A stretch of 64,000 bases of DNA from Bacillus sp. ISL-45 (GCF_018613195.1 NZ_JAGGQQ010000003.1:62001-126000), one strand, 5' to 3'; shown: positions 45,954-56,228, numbered from the stretch's first letter. Notes: generated from the sequence alone by a model not told the origin. Made by a program: numbers and translations.

Positions 45954-48900
45954 TCTGCCATCACTTCCTCATTAGTTTCTGTCAGCCATTGATCCAGGGA
46001 GTTAACGTTCCAACTTTCGGCTGATGCACTTTTTAATAGTGCATGCAGTGTTTCCTTTTGGGTCAATACGATCTTCCGGTTCTTGACAGCCCATTCCCTC
46101 AAAGATAAATCTCTTTCTGATGAACCCGGACAATACAAGGCTGCCACTTTTTTATGGTCGGATACTTTTTCGATATGAATTAAATGAAAATCGGCTGCCA
46201 GTTTTCCTGCTTCCAATAAATCATTTTCATCTGCAAAGGCGATGTCTCCCTGGACAGCTTTTCCGCTGATTGAATGGAAGCTCTTATGCAGTGCCTCTTC
46301 AAGTGTCGATGCAATGCTGATGCCTTCCCCTGTCGATATCATTTGCGGACCAGTCCTGGCGTCCAGCCCTTTTAATGCAAAGTTCGAAAATACCGGATGC
46401 TTTACGACTGTGTATCTTGCATCAGAGTCGAGCAGAACTTCATCTTTCGACAAAATATATTTCCCAAGCAATATTTTTGTCGCTTTTTTGACTAATTCAA
46501 CACCAGCTGCCTTGCTGACGATCGGCATCGTCCTGCTTGAGCGCGGGTTGACTTCAAGCAGATACACTTCGTTTCCCTTAACAATGAACTGGATGTTCAT
46601 TAATCCCTTATACTTCAATTCCTTCACGATTTTCTTTGCATACTCCGCCATCCGCTGCTTCGTTTCATTTGGGAAGCTTTGGGCTGGGATGATGCAAAAG
46701 CTGTCCCCCGAATGGACGCCGGTCTTTTCGATATGCTCGATGATGGCCGGTATCAGGACATGCTCCCCATCGGACGCAAGATCAAGTTCCGCCTCAGTTG
46801 CTTCAAGGTATTGATCAACCAGAATTGGGTATTGAATGTTACCTTCATCCACTACTCTTTTCAATTCATCCTGATCTCGAAGTATCACCATATTAAGTCC
46901 GCCAATCACATACGAAGGCCGGATTAAAACTGGATATCCTAACTCCTCCACAGCAGACAGCAGTTCACCCTCATCCTCAGCTGTTTCACCCTTTACACGC
47001 GGAATCTTAAGCTTGTCGAGCAGCTGATAAAATTGATCCCGGTCTTCGAACAGGTCAATTGTTGCTGAACTTGTTCCAAGCAGCTTGACTCCTGCTTCCT
47101 CAAGACCCTTCGCCAGATTCAAGGCAGTCTGCCCGCCCAGCTGGACTATGACTTCCTGTATTCCTTCCATTTCAATCACATTCAGGATGTCTTCCATTGT
47201 TAAGGGTTCAAAATATAATCGATCTGATATGGCAAAATCAGTGCTGACAGTCTCCGGGTTATTGTTGATCATGATCGTTTCAACATTTTCTTCTTTGAGG
47301 GCAAAAACGCCATGAACCGAGCAATAATCAAACTCAATTCCCTGACCGATGCTAATCGGGCCGCTGCCAATGACAAGCACCTTTCGTTTGCTGCTATCAA
47401 CCGTCGCTTCATTTTCACCAAGATAGCTGGAGTAAAAATAATTGGACGCAGATTCGAATTCCGCCGCACATGTATCGACCATTTTATAAACAGGTTTGAT
47501 ACCATGGCTTTTCCGCAGCTCCCTGACCTTCTGCTCACGAACACTCCACTTTTTGGCCAGAAAAGCATCACTGAATCCTTTTTCTTTCAGAGATCTAAGC
47601 TTTGGAGCTGTAATACTTTCAAATTGAAGCCCTTCAATCGACTTCTCAATATCGGTCAAAGACTTGAATTTATTCAGGAAAAATAAATCGATCTTTGTTA
47701 TTTCATGGAGGGATTGAATTTCCATACCCCGACGCAGCAATTCGAGCAATGCAAAAACCCGCTGGTCTGTCTGTTTTCCAGCCAGAGCATTCAGCTGTTC
47801 GACAGTAAATTCTTCAAACGCCGGCAGTTGTAGATCCAGAGCATTGCTATTCAGTGACCGTATCGCTTTGATAAAAGCTCGTTCAAAGCTTCGGTCAATT
47901 GCCATTGCTTCCCCTGTTGCCTTCATTTGCGTCCCTAAGGTCCTGTCGATTTGCGGGAATTGCTCAAACGGCCATTTCGGTATTTTCACCACTACATAGT
48001 CGAGCGACGGCTCATAGCTGGCAAAGGTATTGCCTGTAACAGGGTTAATGATTTCGGAAAGGTTGTAACCGGCTGCCAGCTTTGCGGCCATCCGTGCGAT
48101 TGGATATCCTGTCGCTTTCGATGCGAGCGCTGAGGACCTGCTGACCCTGGGGTTTACTTCAATCAAAAAGTAATTTTTGCTCTTAGGGTCGAGGGCAAAC
48201 TGGATATTGCAGCCTCCTACGATTCCCAGAGCTGATATAATTTTAACAGCGGATGTCCGAAGCATATGGTATTCTCGATCCGTCAGCGTCTGTGATGGAG
48301 CTACTACGATGGAGTCGCCAGTATGGATGCCAACCGGGTCGATATTCTCCATATTGCAGATGGAGATGCAAGTACCAGCAGCGTCACGCATCATTTCGTA
48401 TTCAATTTCCTTATAGCCTGCAATGCTTCTTTCAACCAGGCATTGATTAATCGGGCTCTCATTCAGCCCGCCGGATACAAGAGAGATCAATTCTTCCATT
48501 GTTCCGGCAATCCCGCCGCCTGTGCCTCCCAGCGTGTAGGCGGGCCTTACAATTAACGGAAAGCCGATTTTGTTTGCAAAGGCCACCGCTTCTTCAACAA
48601 ATTGAACGATTTCACTCTCCGGCACTGGTTCATTCAACTCATGCATCAGGCTGCGGAATGCTTCCCTGTCTTCTCCTTGCTTAATACTCGAAACTGAAGT
48701 CCCCAGCACTTTTACATTGTATTTTTCGAGAATGCCCTCTTCACTTAGCTTGAACACAAGATTCAATCCTGCCTGGCCGCCAAGAGTCCCTAAAATACCA
48801 TCCGGCTTTTCCCGCTGGATCACTTTTTCTACCGCTTCTGCCGTCATCGGTTCAAAATAGACTGCATCTGCAAATACATGATCCGTCATGACAGTTGCCG

Positions 48901-49051
48901 GGTTATTGTTTACAAGAATGACCCGGTATCCTTCCTCTTTCAAGGCAATGCATGCCTGTGTCCCTGCATAATCGAATTCAGCGGCCTGGCCGATAATAAT
49001 GGGGCCAGAACCGATTACCAGTATTGAATGAATATTTTTATCCTTAGGCAT
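45950..49051 (-). CDS. carB: Arginine-specific carbamoyl-phosphate synthase, large subunit
   Basis: Makes carbamoyl phosphate from bicarbonate, ATP and ammonia supplied by CarA. Two homologous ATP-grasp halves are visible: [22 protein letters not shown]-type start and, near residue 545, [20 protein letters not shown]. The C-terminal regulatory part is short, so the 1033-residue protein is closer to the arginine-specific enzyme of Bacillus than to the longer pyrimidine enzyme. The start is the ATG at 49051, overlapping the carA end by 8 bp; a longer frame reading is not used. Confidence 0.96.
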   Translation of the reverse strand: MPKDKNIHSILVIGSGPIIIGQAAEFDYAGTQACIALKEEGYRVILVNNNPATVMTDHVFADAVYFEPMTAEAVEKVIQREKPDGILGTLGGQAGLNLVFKLSEEGILEKYNVKVLGTSVSSIKQGEDREAFRSLMHELNEPVPESEIVQFVEEAVAFANKIGFPLIVRPAYTLGGTGGGIAGTMEELISLVSGGLNESPINQCLVERSIAGYKEIEYEMMRDAAGTCISICNMENIDPVGIHTGDSIVVAPSQTLTDREYHMLRTSAVKIISALGIVGGCNIQFALDPKSKNYFLIEVNPRVSRSSALASKATGYPIARMAAKLAAGYNLSEIINPVTGNTFASYEPSLDYVVVKIPKWPFEQFPQIDRTLGTQMKATGEAMAIDRSFERAFIKAIRSLNSNALDLQLPAFEEFTVEQLNALAGKQTDQRVFALLELLRRGMEIQSLHEITKIDLFFLNKFKSLTDIEKSIEGLQFESITAPKLRSLKEKGFSDAFLAKKWSVREQKVRELRKSHGIKPVYKMVDTCAAEFESASNYFYSSYLGENEATVDSSKRKVLVIGSGPISIGQGIEFDYCSVHGVFALKEENVETIMINNNPETVSTDFAISDRLYFEPLTMEDILNVIEMEGIQEVIVQLGGQTALNLAKGLEEAGVKLLGTSSATIDLFEDRDQFYQLLDKLKIPRVKGETAEDEGELLSAVEELGYPVLIRPSYVIGGLNMVILRDQDELKRVVDEGNIQYPILVDQYLEATEAELDLASDGEHVLIPAIIEHIEKTGVHSGDSFCIIPAQSFPNETKQRMAEYAKKIVKELKYKGLMNIQFIVKGNEVYLLEVNPRSSRTMPIVSKAAGVELVKKATKILLGKYILSKDEVLLDSDARYTVVKHPVFSNFALKGLDARTGPQMISTGEGISIASTLEEALHKSFHSISGKAVQGDIAFADENDLLEAGKLAADFHLIHIEKVSDHKKVAALYCPGSSERDLSLREWAVKNRKIVLTQKETLHALLKSASAESWNVNSLDQWLTETNEEVMAE

Positions 49052-50123
49052 AGCTGACTTCTCTCCGTTTTCTGTATTTGACTGTATTGATGAAATCTTC
49101 AAATATGAATACACTGTCTTCAGGTCCAGGACTGGCTTCTGGGTGGAACTGAACAGTCATCAGCGGCCATTTTTCATGGTAAAGGCCTTCGATTGACTGA
49201 TCATTTTTATTGAAGAAACGAACCTTCAATCCTGTACTGTCGATACTTTTTGGATCAACTGCATAGCTGTGGTTTTGCGAGGACATGAACACCCGGTTGC
49301 TTTTCACATCGTAAACTGGCTGGTTTGCACCACGATGGCCAAAGAGCATTTTGCTTGTATCCCCTCCAAGGGCCAGCGCTGCCAGCTGGTGCCCCAGGCA
49401 AATCCCCAATACTGGATAATGCTCGATTATTTTCCTGATCTCATGCAGCTGTCCAAATAATTCCTTCGGATCACCAGGTCCATTGGATAAAAGCACACCA
49501 TCAGGCTTCAAGGCTGCAATTTGTTCTAAGCTATAATTGAAAGGAACAATTGTCACGAGACAATTTTGTTTTACCAGATAGTCTGCGATTGATTTCTTAA
49601 AACCGTAATCAATTAACACAATATGAGTGTCGCCAAACCCTAAAGTTTCTGGTACCACCGATGATACTGCCTGCACCTTGAGACCCTTGATCGTTTCACA
49701 GCTTGATTCACATATTGAGTCGCTTGATAAAATGGCAGGCATCGTTCCATTCTGCCGAATACATTTTACGAGCTCGCGAGTATCCACATGCTCCAGTACG
49801 GGAATATCCCATTTCTCCAGATATTCAGTGAATGAGTGCTGTGCTTCATAGTGATAAGCTGTTTTTGCAGCTTCAAAGACAATCACTGCCGCAACATGCG
49901 GCTTTTTGCTTTCAAAATCTTTATCATTGATTCCATAGTTGCCAATCAGCGGATACGTGAAAACAATGATTTGATTCTTGTATGAAGGATCGGTCAATAC
50001 TTCTTGATAACCCGTCATTCCTGTAAAAAAAACAATCTCGCCGGCAATGGCCTCTTCAGCTAGCGATCCATGTAAGTGCCCCTGAAATGTCTTGCCGTCA
50101 GCCAGATGCAGATATCCTTTCAT
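49044..50123 (-). CDS. carA: Arginine-specific carbamoyl-phosphate synthase, small subunit
   Basis: Glutamine amidotransferase subunit that feeds ammonia to CarB. The class I triad is C242 (in GICLGHQL), H327 and E329 (in QFHPEASPG). The N-terminal CPSase domain begins MKGYLHLADG. Length is 359 residues. GGAG nine bases before the ATG at 50123 decides the start. A 77-bp gap to argD contains an ARG box, suggesting a second control point inside the operon. Confidence 0.96.
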   Translation of the reverse strand: MKGYLHLADGKTFQGHLHGSLAEEAIAGEIVFFTGMTGYQEVLTDPSYKNQIIVFTYPLIGNYGINDKDFESKKPHVAAVIVFEAAKTAYHYEAQHSFTEYLEKWDIPVLEHVDTRELVKCIRQNGTMPAILSSDSICESSCETIKGLKVQAVSSVVPETLGFGDTHIVLIDYGFKKSIADYLVKQNCLVTIVPFNYSLEQIAALKPDGVLLSNGPGDPKELFGQLHEIRKIIEHYPVLGICLGHQLAALALGGDTSKMLFGHRGANQPVYDVKSNRVFMSSQNHSYAVDPKSIDSTGLKVRFFNKNDQSIEGLYHEKWPLMTVQFHPEASPGPEDSVFIFEDFINTVKYRKRREVSYA

Positions 50124-50157
50124 CAGACACATCTCCAAACGTATATTTATTTAAGTT

Positions 50158-50175
50158 AATTTATTTTTATGCAAC
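50158..50175 (-). promoter_or_regulatory. ARG box upstream of carA
   Basis: GTTGCATAAAAATAAATT (minus strand) matches 16 of 18 positions of the general ArgR/AhrC box WNTGNATWWWWATNCANW. Confidence 0.6.
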
Positions 50176-50200
50176 GCAATTTAAAAAATTTTACTGCAAT

Positions 50201-51355
50201 TTATGCAGTTACCTTAGATTTACTTAAGGTTCCTTTCAGTAAAGAGACAGCCTTCTCTATCTCCTCTTCTGTAACATTCAGCGGCGGAAGCAGACGGACA
50301 ACCTTTTCTCCTGCCGGCAATGCAATCATTCCCGATTTCCTCAATTCAGCTAAAATCGGCTGTGCATCGACAGTCAGTTCAATTCCAGCCATCAACCCGA
50401 GTCCCCTGATGTCTTTAACCACTTCCATCCAACCGAGTTCATTATGAAGTAACTCAAATAGTAATTTCCCTTTGGCAGATGCCTCTGCAAGGAATCCTTC
50501 ATTAAAAATGGTATCCATAACGGCTATCGCTGCCGCCGTACTGATCGGATTTCCGCCAAATGTCGAACCATGGGTGCCCGGACCAAAAAACTCAGCGAGA
50601 CCAGCTTTGCCGATGGCGGCTCCTATTGGAAGCCCATTACCAAGCCCTTTTGCAACGGTTATAATATCAGGTTCTATCCCAAAATGCTGAAATGCAAATG
50701 GTCTGCCAGTCCGGCCGATCCCGGTCTGGATTTCATCGATAATAAGCAGTACGCCACTTTCAGCACATAAACTTGCTGCTTCCTTTATAAATTCGTTTGT
50801 TACGACATGAATTCCGCCCTCACCCTGGATAATTTCAATCATTACCGCAGCTGTATCAGAATCAATTTCAGTTTTTAGAGCATCCAGGTCATTGAATGGC
50901 ATATGGATAAATGTTTCAAGCATGCTGCCATACCCCTGCTTGATTTTATCCTGCCCGGTGGCAGCCATGCCGGCGAAAGTCCTGCCGTGAAAGGATTGCA
51001 GGAACGTGATGATTTTGGTGCGCCCAGTAGCTTTCCTTGCAAGTTTAATCGCTGCTTCGTTTGCTTCTGCACCGCTATTGGCAAAAAATACACAATCCAA
51101 TCCAGAACTATCTGCGAGCTTTTTAGCTGCTTCTTCCTGGATTGTTTGCGGAAAGAGATTCGATACATGCCAGAATAAGTCGAGTTGTTCCTTGACTGCA
51201 TGCTCTACTGCTTCATGACGATGGCCCAAATTGCAGACGCCAATGCCAGAAGTAAAATCAAGGTATTGCTGGCCGTCCTTTCCATAAAGGAGCGTCCCTT
51301 CTGCTTTTACAGGCTGTATTTCCCATCGTTGATAAGTAGGGAATAAATGGCTCAT
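50201..51355 (-). CDS. argD: Acetylornithine aminotransferase
   Basis: Pyridoxal-phosphate enzyme converting N-acetylglutamate semialdehyde to N-acetylornithine. The PLP lysine is K236 (TVAKGLGNGLPIGA), with LLIIDEIQTGIGRTG ahead of it. Length is 384 residues. Its ATG overlaps the argB stop (TAATG). Fourth gene of the arginine operon. Confidence 0.97.
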   Translation of the reverse strand: MSHLFPTYQRWEIQPVKAEGTLLYGKDGQQYLDFTSGIGVCNLGHRHEAVEHAVKEQLDLFWHVSNLFPQTIQEEAAKKLADSSGLDCVFFANSGAEANEAAIKLARKATGRTKIITFLQSFHGRTFAGMAATGQDKIKQGYGSMLETFIHMPFNDLDALKTEIDSDTAAVMIEIIQGEGGIHVVTNEFIKEAASLCAESGVLLIIDEIQTGIGRTGRPFAFQHFGIEPDIITVAKGLGNGLPIGAAIGKAGLAEFFGPGTHGSTFGGNPISTAAAIAVMDTIFNEGFLAEASAKGKLLFELLHNELGWMEVVKDIRGLGLMAGIELTVDAQPILAELRKSGMIALPAGEKVVRLLPPLNVTEEEIEKAVSLLKGTLSKSKVTA

Positions 51356-52125
51356 TAAAACACCTCTTCTTTTGCGGCAATCGCTGTTCCATGCCAGCAG
51401 TTATTTTTATAGAATCGCTTTTTGCCAGAAATAATCATGACAGTATCTACACCCGCCGCTGTAGCTGACAAGGCGGATTTTACCTTTGGAACCATTCCTC
51501 CATAGATACTTCCATCAGAAATATAGCTCTCTATTTGACTATCAGTCATTTCGGTCACCAGCTCACCATCTATCAGGATTCCGTCCACATTGGTTATAAA
51601 AGCACAACGTTCAGCCTTCAAGGCTTTCGCAATCGATGCAGCAGCATAATCGCCATTTATATTTAGCTTGCTGCCATCATTGGCAATACCGAGTGGCGTA
51701 ATCACAGGAATATAGCCATTTTGAAGCGCCAGCATAATCAAGTCAGTGTTTACCTGGGTAATCGTCCCAACGTATCCCAAGCTCTGCTTATCAATATATT
51801 CGGCCTGAAGGCAAAGACCATCGCTCCCATTGATGCCAAGAGCATTGAAGTCCTGCTTCATCAGCATGCTGCACAGCTGCCGATTCGTCTGTCCGGAAAG
51901 TACCATTTCAACAATTCCGATCGTCTTTTCACACGTCACTCTAAGACCATCTTTGAACATAGCCGGGATTTCATATAAATCAAGCATCGAGTTGATTGCT
52001 GGCCCGCCCCCGTGAACGATGACGGGATAGAACCCATCCGCCATCAATTCTTTTAGACTACTGAAGAAATTGTCATTAAGCTCCTCTAACACACTTCCGC
52101 CGCATTTAATGACCACCGTTTCCAA
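51355..52125 (-). CDS. argB: N-acetylglutamate kinase
   Basis: Phosphorylates N-acetylglutamate, the second step toward ornithine. Amino-acid-kinase features include VIKCGGSVLEE at the start, VIVHGGGPAINSML, and GGMVPKVKSAL near the end. At 256 residues it is the short bacterial form without an obvious arginine-feedback N-terminal helix. The start is TTG at 52125 after GGGGCGGA, 13 bp from the argJ stop. Confidence 0.96.
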   Translation of the reverse strand: METVVIKCGGSVLEELNDNFFSSLKELMADGFYPVIVHGGGPAINSMLDLYEIPAMFKDGLRVTCEKTIGIVEMVLSGQTNRQLCSMLMKQDFNALGINGSDGLCLQAEYIDKQSLGYVGTITQVNTDLIMLALQNGYIPVITPLGIANDGSKLNINGDYAAASIAKALKAERCAFITNVDGILIDGELVTEMTDSQIESYISDGSIYGGMVPKVKSALSATAAGVDTVMIISGKKRFYKNNCWHGTAIAAKEEVF

Positions 52126-52138
52126 TTAATCCGCCCCT

Positions 52139-53374
52139 TTAAGTCCGATAGCTTGCATTTATTTTCACATAATCATAGGAAAGATCGCAGCCCCAGGCCA
52201 TTCCTTTTCCTTCCCCCAAATGCAGGTCAACGAAAATTTCAATCTTGTCATCCATCAGGTACTCCCTCGCCTGATCTTCATCGAAAGCTACAGGTGTACT
52301 ATCTTTAAGCATAGCAATTTCTCCAAGAGATATATCGACAGTTTTTGGATTTACGGATGCCTCACTTTGGCCGATCGCGCCTATGATCCGTCCCCAGTTC
52401 GCATCCGCCCCGTAAACTGCTGTTTTGACAAGGTTAGACCCGGCGATCTGTTTTCCGACCATTCGTGCTTCTTCATCAGACATTGCGCCTGTTACCGATA
52501 TCTCAATCAATTTTGTTGCTCCCTCTCCATCCTTTGCAATCTGTTTTGCAAGACTTGCACAGCTTTCTTTTAACAAGTCTATAAAAACTACCCAATCTGG
52601 ATGGTCCGGGTCCAATGACAGATTTCCTGCAGTTCCATTTGCCAGCACCAGCACCATATCATTCGTGGATGTATCTCCATCCACCGTGATTTGATTGAAG
52701 GTTGTATTCGTTACATCCTTTAGCGCTGCCGCCAAGTATTCACTTGATATATTAGCATCAGTTGTTAAAAAACCAAGCATCGTGGCCATGTTCGGGTGAA
52801 TCATCCCAGAACCCTTCGCGGCCCCTCCTATACTCACTGTTACCCCGTCAATTTCAGCAGTGTAACAGCAGCTTTTCATTACTGTATCCGTTGTCAGGAT
52901 CGCCGTTTGGAAATCCTTTGCATCATCCGCTGTTTTGCCGATAGAAAGCTTTCCGATTCCAGACTCAATTTTTTCCATCTGCATATATTCACCGATTACT
53001 CCAGTGGATGCAACAGCAACATGATGTTCAGGAATCCCCAGTTTTGCTGCTGCCAATGATCGCATTTTCAGCGCATCCTTATATCCTTGTTCTCCCGTGC
53101 ATGCATTCGCACATGCACTGTTGACGACGATTGCCTGGAGAACCTTCTCCTCCGCAATACTTTCCTGTGTTACCGCCAATGGAGCCGCCTGGAAGTGACT
53201 TGTCGTGTAGACAGCGGCACAACTGGCCGGATTCTCGCTTACAATCATCCCTAAATCAAGCTTGGCATAGCGCAGCCCTGCATGTACTCCGCCGCACTGG
53301 AATCCTTTTGGAGTTAAAATTCCTCCATCAGGGATTTTTTTTATTAATTGCTTGTCGGTCATTGCCTGGTACAT
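52139..53374 (-). CDS. argJ: Bifunctional ornithine acetyltransferase / N-acetylglutamate synthase
   Basis: Recycles the acetyl group between acetylornithine and glutamate. ArgJ cuts itself at the Ala-Thr bond of the MATML motif; here Thr198 (HPNMATMLGF) is the new N-terminal nucleophile of the beta chain. Length is 411 residues. AGGAGG precedes the ATG at 53374. It follows argC by 11 bp. With ArgJ present, a separate argA/argE is not needed. Confidence 0.97.
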   Translation of the reverse strand: MYQAMTDKQLIKKIPDGGILTPKGFQCGGVHAGLRYAKLDLGMIVSENPASCAAVYTTSHFQAAPLAVTQESIAEEKVLQAIVVNSACANACTGEQGYKDALKMRSLAAAKLGIPEHHVAVASTGVIGEYMQMEKIESGIGKLSIGKTADDAKDFQTAILTTDTVMKSCCYTAEIDGVTVSIGGAAKGSGMIHPNMATMLGFLTTDANISSEYLAAALKDVTNTTFNQITVDGDTSTNDMVLVLANGTAGNLSLDPDHPDWVVFIDLLKESCASLAKQIAKDGEGATKLIEISVTGAMSDEEARMVGKQIAGSNLVKTAVYGADANWGRIIGAIGQSEASVNPKTVDISLGEIAMLKDSTPVAFDEDQAREYLMDDKIEIFVDLHLGEGKGMAWGCDLSYDYVKINASYRT

Positions 53375-53385
53375 ATTTTCCTCCT

Positions 53386-54420
53386 TTATGGATACAGTGG
53401 AATCATCTTCAGTCCTGCACTTTCCTCTAATCCAAACATAATATTGGCGTTTTGAACCGCCTGACCTGCAGCGCCTTTCATTAAATTATCGATCACCGAT
53501 ACAATCGTCAGCCTTCCTGTCCTGCTGTCCGCATGCAGCCCAATATCACAGTAATTCGACCCCTTGACCTCTTTGACTGAAGGGAACATTCCGTTTTTCC
53601 TTACTCTTATAAATGCGTGGCTATCATATGTTTCTTTATATAAATCTAGCAGTCTCAAAGTATCCAGATCTTCTTTTAACTGAACATATATGGTCGCCAT
53701 GATTCCTCTTGTGACGGGTATTAAATGTGTGCTGAAGGTGACCCTAACCTCTTCGCCATTCCAAAGACTGAGCTGCTGCTCGATTTCAGGGATATGCTGG
53801 TGCTCATTAACTTTATAAATTTTGAAATTTTCATTCAACTCAGCGTATAACGTTCCCATTGAGGGAGACCTCCCTGCACCGGACACTCCAGACTTTGCAT
53901 CAATGATGATACTATTCGAATCAATCAGCTTTTCTGTCAGCACAGGTGCCAGCCCAAGGAGAGCTGCAGTCGGGTAACATCCTGGATTTGCCAGCAGGTT
54001 TGCATTCATAATCTGCTCCCTATTCCATTCACTTAGCCCGTATACCGCTTCATCCAATATAGAAGCACTGACTGATTCATGCTTATACCATTCTTCATAT
54101 GCTGATGCGTCTTTCAATCTCAAGTCACCTGATAAATCAATGACTTTAATGTTCTTATTGAGAAAAGATTTTACAAGCTTTCCGGAAACTTTTGATGGGG
54201 TTGCCAGGAACACAATGTCTGATTCCGCGGCGATTTTGTCAGTTTCAATCTTGGTGAGGACTTTATCAAAAATCCCTGTTAAATGGGGGTATTCTTCAGA
54301 AACAGGTTTTTCTTCTCTTGTTGTGTGGATTGAATGAATACTGATATATGGATGATTTGCCAGGATACGAATTAGTTCTCCACCCCCATATCCAGTTGTG
54401 CCAATGATTGATGCCTTCAC
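53386..54420 (-). CDS. argC: N-acetyl-gamma-glutamyl-phosphate reductase
   Basis: NADPH-dependent reductase making N-acetylglutamate semialdehyde. NAD-type start IIGTTGYGGGELIRIL, catalytic Cys148 in ANPGCYPTAALLGL, and the HQHIPEIEQQL region are present. The start is GTG at 54420, six bases after AAGGAGG; a frame extension upstream lacks a ribosome site. Length is 344 residues. It heads the seven-gene operon, behind a promoter and an ARG box. Confidence 0.96.
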   Translation of the reverse strand: MKASIIGTTGYGGGELIRILANHPYISIHSIHTTREEKPVSEEYPHLTGIFDKVLTKIETDKIAAESDIVFLATPSKVSGKLVKSFLNKNIKVIDLSGDLRLKDASAYEEWYKHESVSASILDEAVYGLSEWNREQIMNANLLANPGCYPTAALLGLAPVLTEKLIDSNSIIIDAKSGVSGAGRSPSMGTLYAELNENFKIYKVNEHQHIPEIEQQLSLWNGEEVRVTFSTHLIPVTRGIMATIYVQLKEDLDTLRLLDLYKETYDSHAFIRVRKNGMFPSVKEVKGSNYCDIGLHADSRTGRLTIVSVIDNLMKGAAGQAVQNANIMFGLEESAGLKMIPLYP

Positions 54421-54439
54421 TTGAAACCTCCTTTCAACG

Positions 54440-54457
54440 CATGCATAAATAATCACG
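54440..54457 (-). promoter_or_regulatory. ARG box before argC
   Basis: CATGCATAAATAATCACG (plus strand) matches 14 of 18 positions of the Bacillus ARG box CATGAATAAAAATKCAAK. It lies between the argC promoter and start; AT-rich bases at 54461-54478 may hold a second, weaker box. Confidence 0.7.
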
Positions 54458-54488
54458 TTTGTTTATATTTATAAATAAATTTCTTTTT

Positions 54489-54517
54489 ATTATAAAAACA
54501 AAGAGAAAAAAACGCAA
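54489..54517 (-). promoter_or_regulatory. Promoter of the arginine operon
   Basis: Reading toward argC: TTGCGT (54517-54512), 17-bp spacer, TATAAT (54494-54489). Confidence 0.75.
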
Positions 54518-54534
54518 CAGATTTATTAACAATA

Positions 54535-54549
54535 TGTGAACAATTCACA
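54535..54549. promoter_or_regulatory. Palindrome between argC and fnr
   Basis: TGTGAACAATTCACA is a perfect 6-bp-arm palindrome. It resembles FNR or Rex sites but has one base fewer in the middle than the 16-bp FNR box, and it is centred about 50 bp before the predicted fnr start. Confidence 0.5.
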
Positions 54550-54555
54550 ATTTTA

Positions 54556-54585
54556 TTGCTGGCTTTGTATGCTTTACAATATAAT
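54556..54585 (+). promoter_or_regulatory. Promoter of fnr
   Basis: TTGCTG (54556-54561), 18-bp spacer, TATAAT (54580-54585). Confidence 0.65.
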
Positions 54586-54643
54586 AATATTAATATCAGA
54601 TACGGAAGGGAGTATAACCTCCCGTAGATAAGGTGGTATTCAT

Positions 54644-55336
54644 ATGTTGACTGCAACAACGTTGTCACCAAATTTGAATAAGCTTTTTGAAAAGGTCCAT
54701 AAAATCAAGACTATTGATAAAGGGCGGTTTCTTTTTGAAGAAGGAAATACCGCAGACGAGCTGTATATTATCCAGAGCGGGAAATTTCAAATCAGCAAAA
54801 TGGTGCCGGATGGACGCGAGTTAACAATCAGAATGTGTTCAGCTGGTGAGTTGGTTGGAGAGTTATCACTATTCAGCACGGCATCTCAGCATATATTGAA
54901 TGCCCGGGCCTCAGAAAGCGGTACGGTAGCGGTGATACAGAAGGATAAGCTCGAGACTGAAATTGAAAAGGACAGCGGGCTGGCACTGGAACTCGTTAAA
55001 TGGCTTTCCCTGCAGCACCGCAAATCGCAAACAAGGTTCAGAGATCTCGTCCTTCATGGAAAAAAAGGCGCAATGTACTCCACATTGATCCGGATGGCAA
55101 ACAGCTATGGCATTAAAACAGATGAAGGCGTTAAAATTAATGTATCCCTTACAAACCAGGAGCTTGCAAACTTCTGTGGGACCTCACGCGAAGTCGTAAA
55201 CAGATTATTGAGCGACCTAAGGAAAAGCAAAATCATTTCCATTGATAAAGGATTCATTACCATCCATGCCATCAACCGCCTAAAAAGAGAAATAGATTGT
55301 GAGAATTGCCCGATTGAGGTATGCAATATTGAATAG
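54644..55336 (+). CDS. fnr: Anaerobic regulator Fnr, Bacillus type
   Basis: A Crp/FNR-family activator that loses DNA binding when oxygen destroys its iron-sulfur cluster. The cyclic-nucleotide-binding fold spans about residues 15-125 and a helix-turn-helix lies near 168-195 (LTNQELANFCGTSREVVNRLLSDL). The cluster cysteines are at the C-terminus, C219-x2-C222-x4-C227, the arrangement of B. subtilis Fnr rather than E. coli FNR. Length is 230 residues. A ribosome site (AAGGTGG) precedes the ATG at 54644. FNR boxes occur before ywiC, ric and moaA nearby. Confidence 0.95.
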   Translation: MLTATTLSPNLNKLFEKVHKIKTIDKGRFLFEEGNTADELYIIQSGKFQISKMVPDGRELTIRMCSAGELVGELSLFSTASQHILNARASESGTVAVIQKDKLETEIEKDSGLALELVKWLSLQHRKSQTRFRDLVLHGKKGAMYSTLIRMANSYGIKTDEGVKINVSLTNQELANFCGTSREVVNRLLSDLRKSKIISIDKGFITIHAINRLKREIDCENCPIEVCNIE

Positions 55337-55367
55337 AAAAGCCGCCAGACTTTAACTGGCGGCTTTT
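55337..55367 (+). terminator. Terminator of fnr
   Basis: A 12-bp stem AAAAGCCGCCAG / CTGGCGGCTTTT with a 7-base loop, then TCTT; also serves ywiC on the other strand. Confidence 0.9.
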
Positions 55368-55396
55368 CTTATTGAGTGTTTTCAAATTGGATGATC

Positions 55397-56113
55397 TTAG
55401 AGAATCGCAAACAGCATGATGATAAAAAACAGGGCTGCGTTCACGATTTCGTATATGCCTACCTTCATGACAGAAAGCGGTTTACCGTAAAATGCCATCG
55501 CTCTGATAAAGCTAGGAATTGCGGCTGCCGCTACGATTGCTTCTCCAGCCACAAGCCATAATACCGGAACGAGTAAATGGTACGACCAGGAAATCCATTT
55601 GAATTGACTATTTTTCTTCTCGCGGATCATTGTTTTCACGTAAAATGTGCTTCCTGTGAAAAACAGGATCGATGCGGCAAAAACAAGAATGGCATTTTCA
55701 TTGATTTCCCCATTCGCAAGATAGCTGCTTGCAAGTCCGGCAATAGAGAAAACAACGATTGCACTTAAATCATTAAGGAGAGCACGGTCTTTATTTTTCG
55801 CAGAGAAGTATGCATTGATCATGAAAAACGGAATCATTGCTAGGCCAAAGGTCACAATCGTTGGTGTCATGAACAATGGGACCATCAAGAATAATAAGGC
55901 TGGTATTATATAAGTAAGCGCCCATTTACGATAAAATGGGATTTTCTTTTTCTTGAACATCAAAAGAAGCGGATATGTTCCTAAATATAGTAACAGCCAC
56001 CCGATAAAAAACGGGACATGCTGCCAGACTAATTCACTTGCCGCTGCTCCAAGCCAGAAAGGGATGATCAACATCGCCCAGGCTCCATGCTGTTTTGGCA
56101 TAAATAACTTCAT
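55397..56113 (-). CDS. ywiC: YwiC-like membrane protein
   Basis: A 238-residue integral membrane protein with about seven helices, starting MKLFMPKQHGAWAMLIIPFWLG, the family hallmark (KQHGAW). It resembles YwiC, which is next to fnr and narK in B. subtilis and belongs to the FNR regulon. GGGAG precedes the ATG at 56113. Its promoter carries a near-perfect FNR box. Function is unknown; UbiA-like prenyltransferase topology has been proposed for the family, but I cannot confirm the motifs. Confidence 0.9.
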   Translation of the reverse strand: MKLFMPKQHGAWAMLIIPFWLGAAASELVWQHVPFFIGWLLLYLGTYPLLLMFKKKKIPFYRKWALTYIIPALLFLMVPLFMTPTIVTFGLAMIPFFMINAYFSAKNKDRALLNDLSAIVVFSIAGLASSYLANGEINENAILVFAASILFFTGSTFYVKTMIREKKNSQFKWISWSYHLLVPVLWLVAGEAIVAAAAIPSFIRAMAFYGKPLSVMKVGIYEIVNAALFFIIMLFAIL

Positions 56114-56144
56114 GAATGAACACTCCCTTTTGTTTCCTGCCTTA

Positions 56145-56187
56145 AATATAAAGCAGACAAAAGGTATAATAAGTGAAACACATCACA
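56145..56187 (-). promoter_or_regulatory. FNR-dependent promoter of ywiC
   Basis: Reading toward ywiC: FNR box TGTGATGTGTTTCACT (56187-56172) and -10 TATATT (56150-56145). The box centre is 41.5 bp from the predicted start at 56138, the class II activator position. Confidence 0.88.
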
Positions 56188-56228
56188 TTTGGGGATGAGG
56201 AATTCCAAATGACACTGAACTGTCAAAA

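Noticed and set aside
46242-46814. A 190-codon plus-strand frame opposite carB
   Set aside because: Antisense shadow of a fully conserved enzyme gene, no ribosome site.
54535-54549. Canonical FNR box for fnr autoregulation
   Set aside because: The spacer is five bases instead of six and the distance to the -10 is about 50 bp, not 41.5, so it is reported only as a palindrome.
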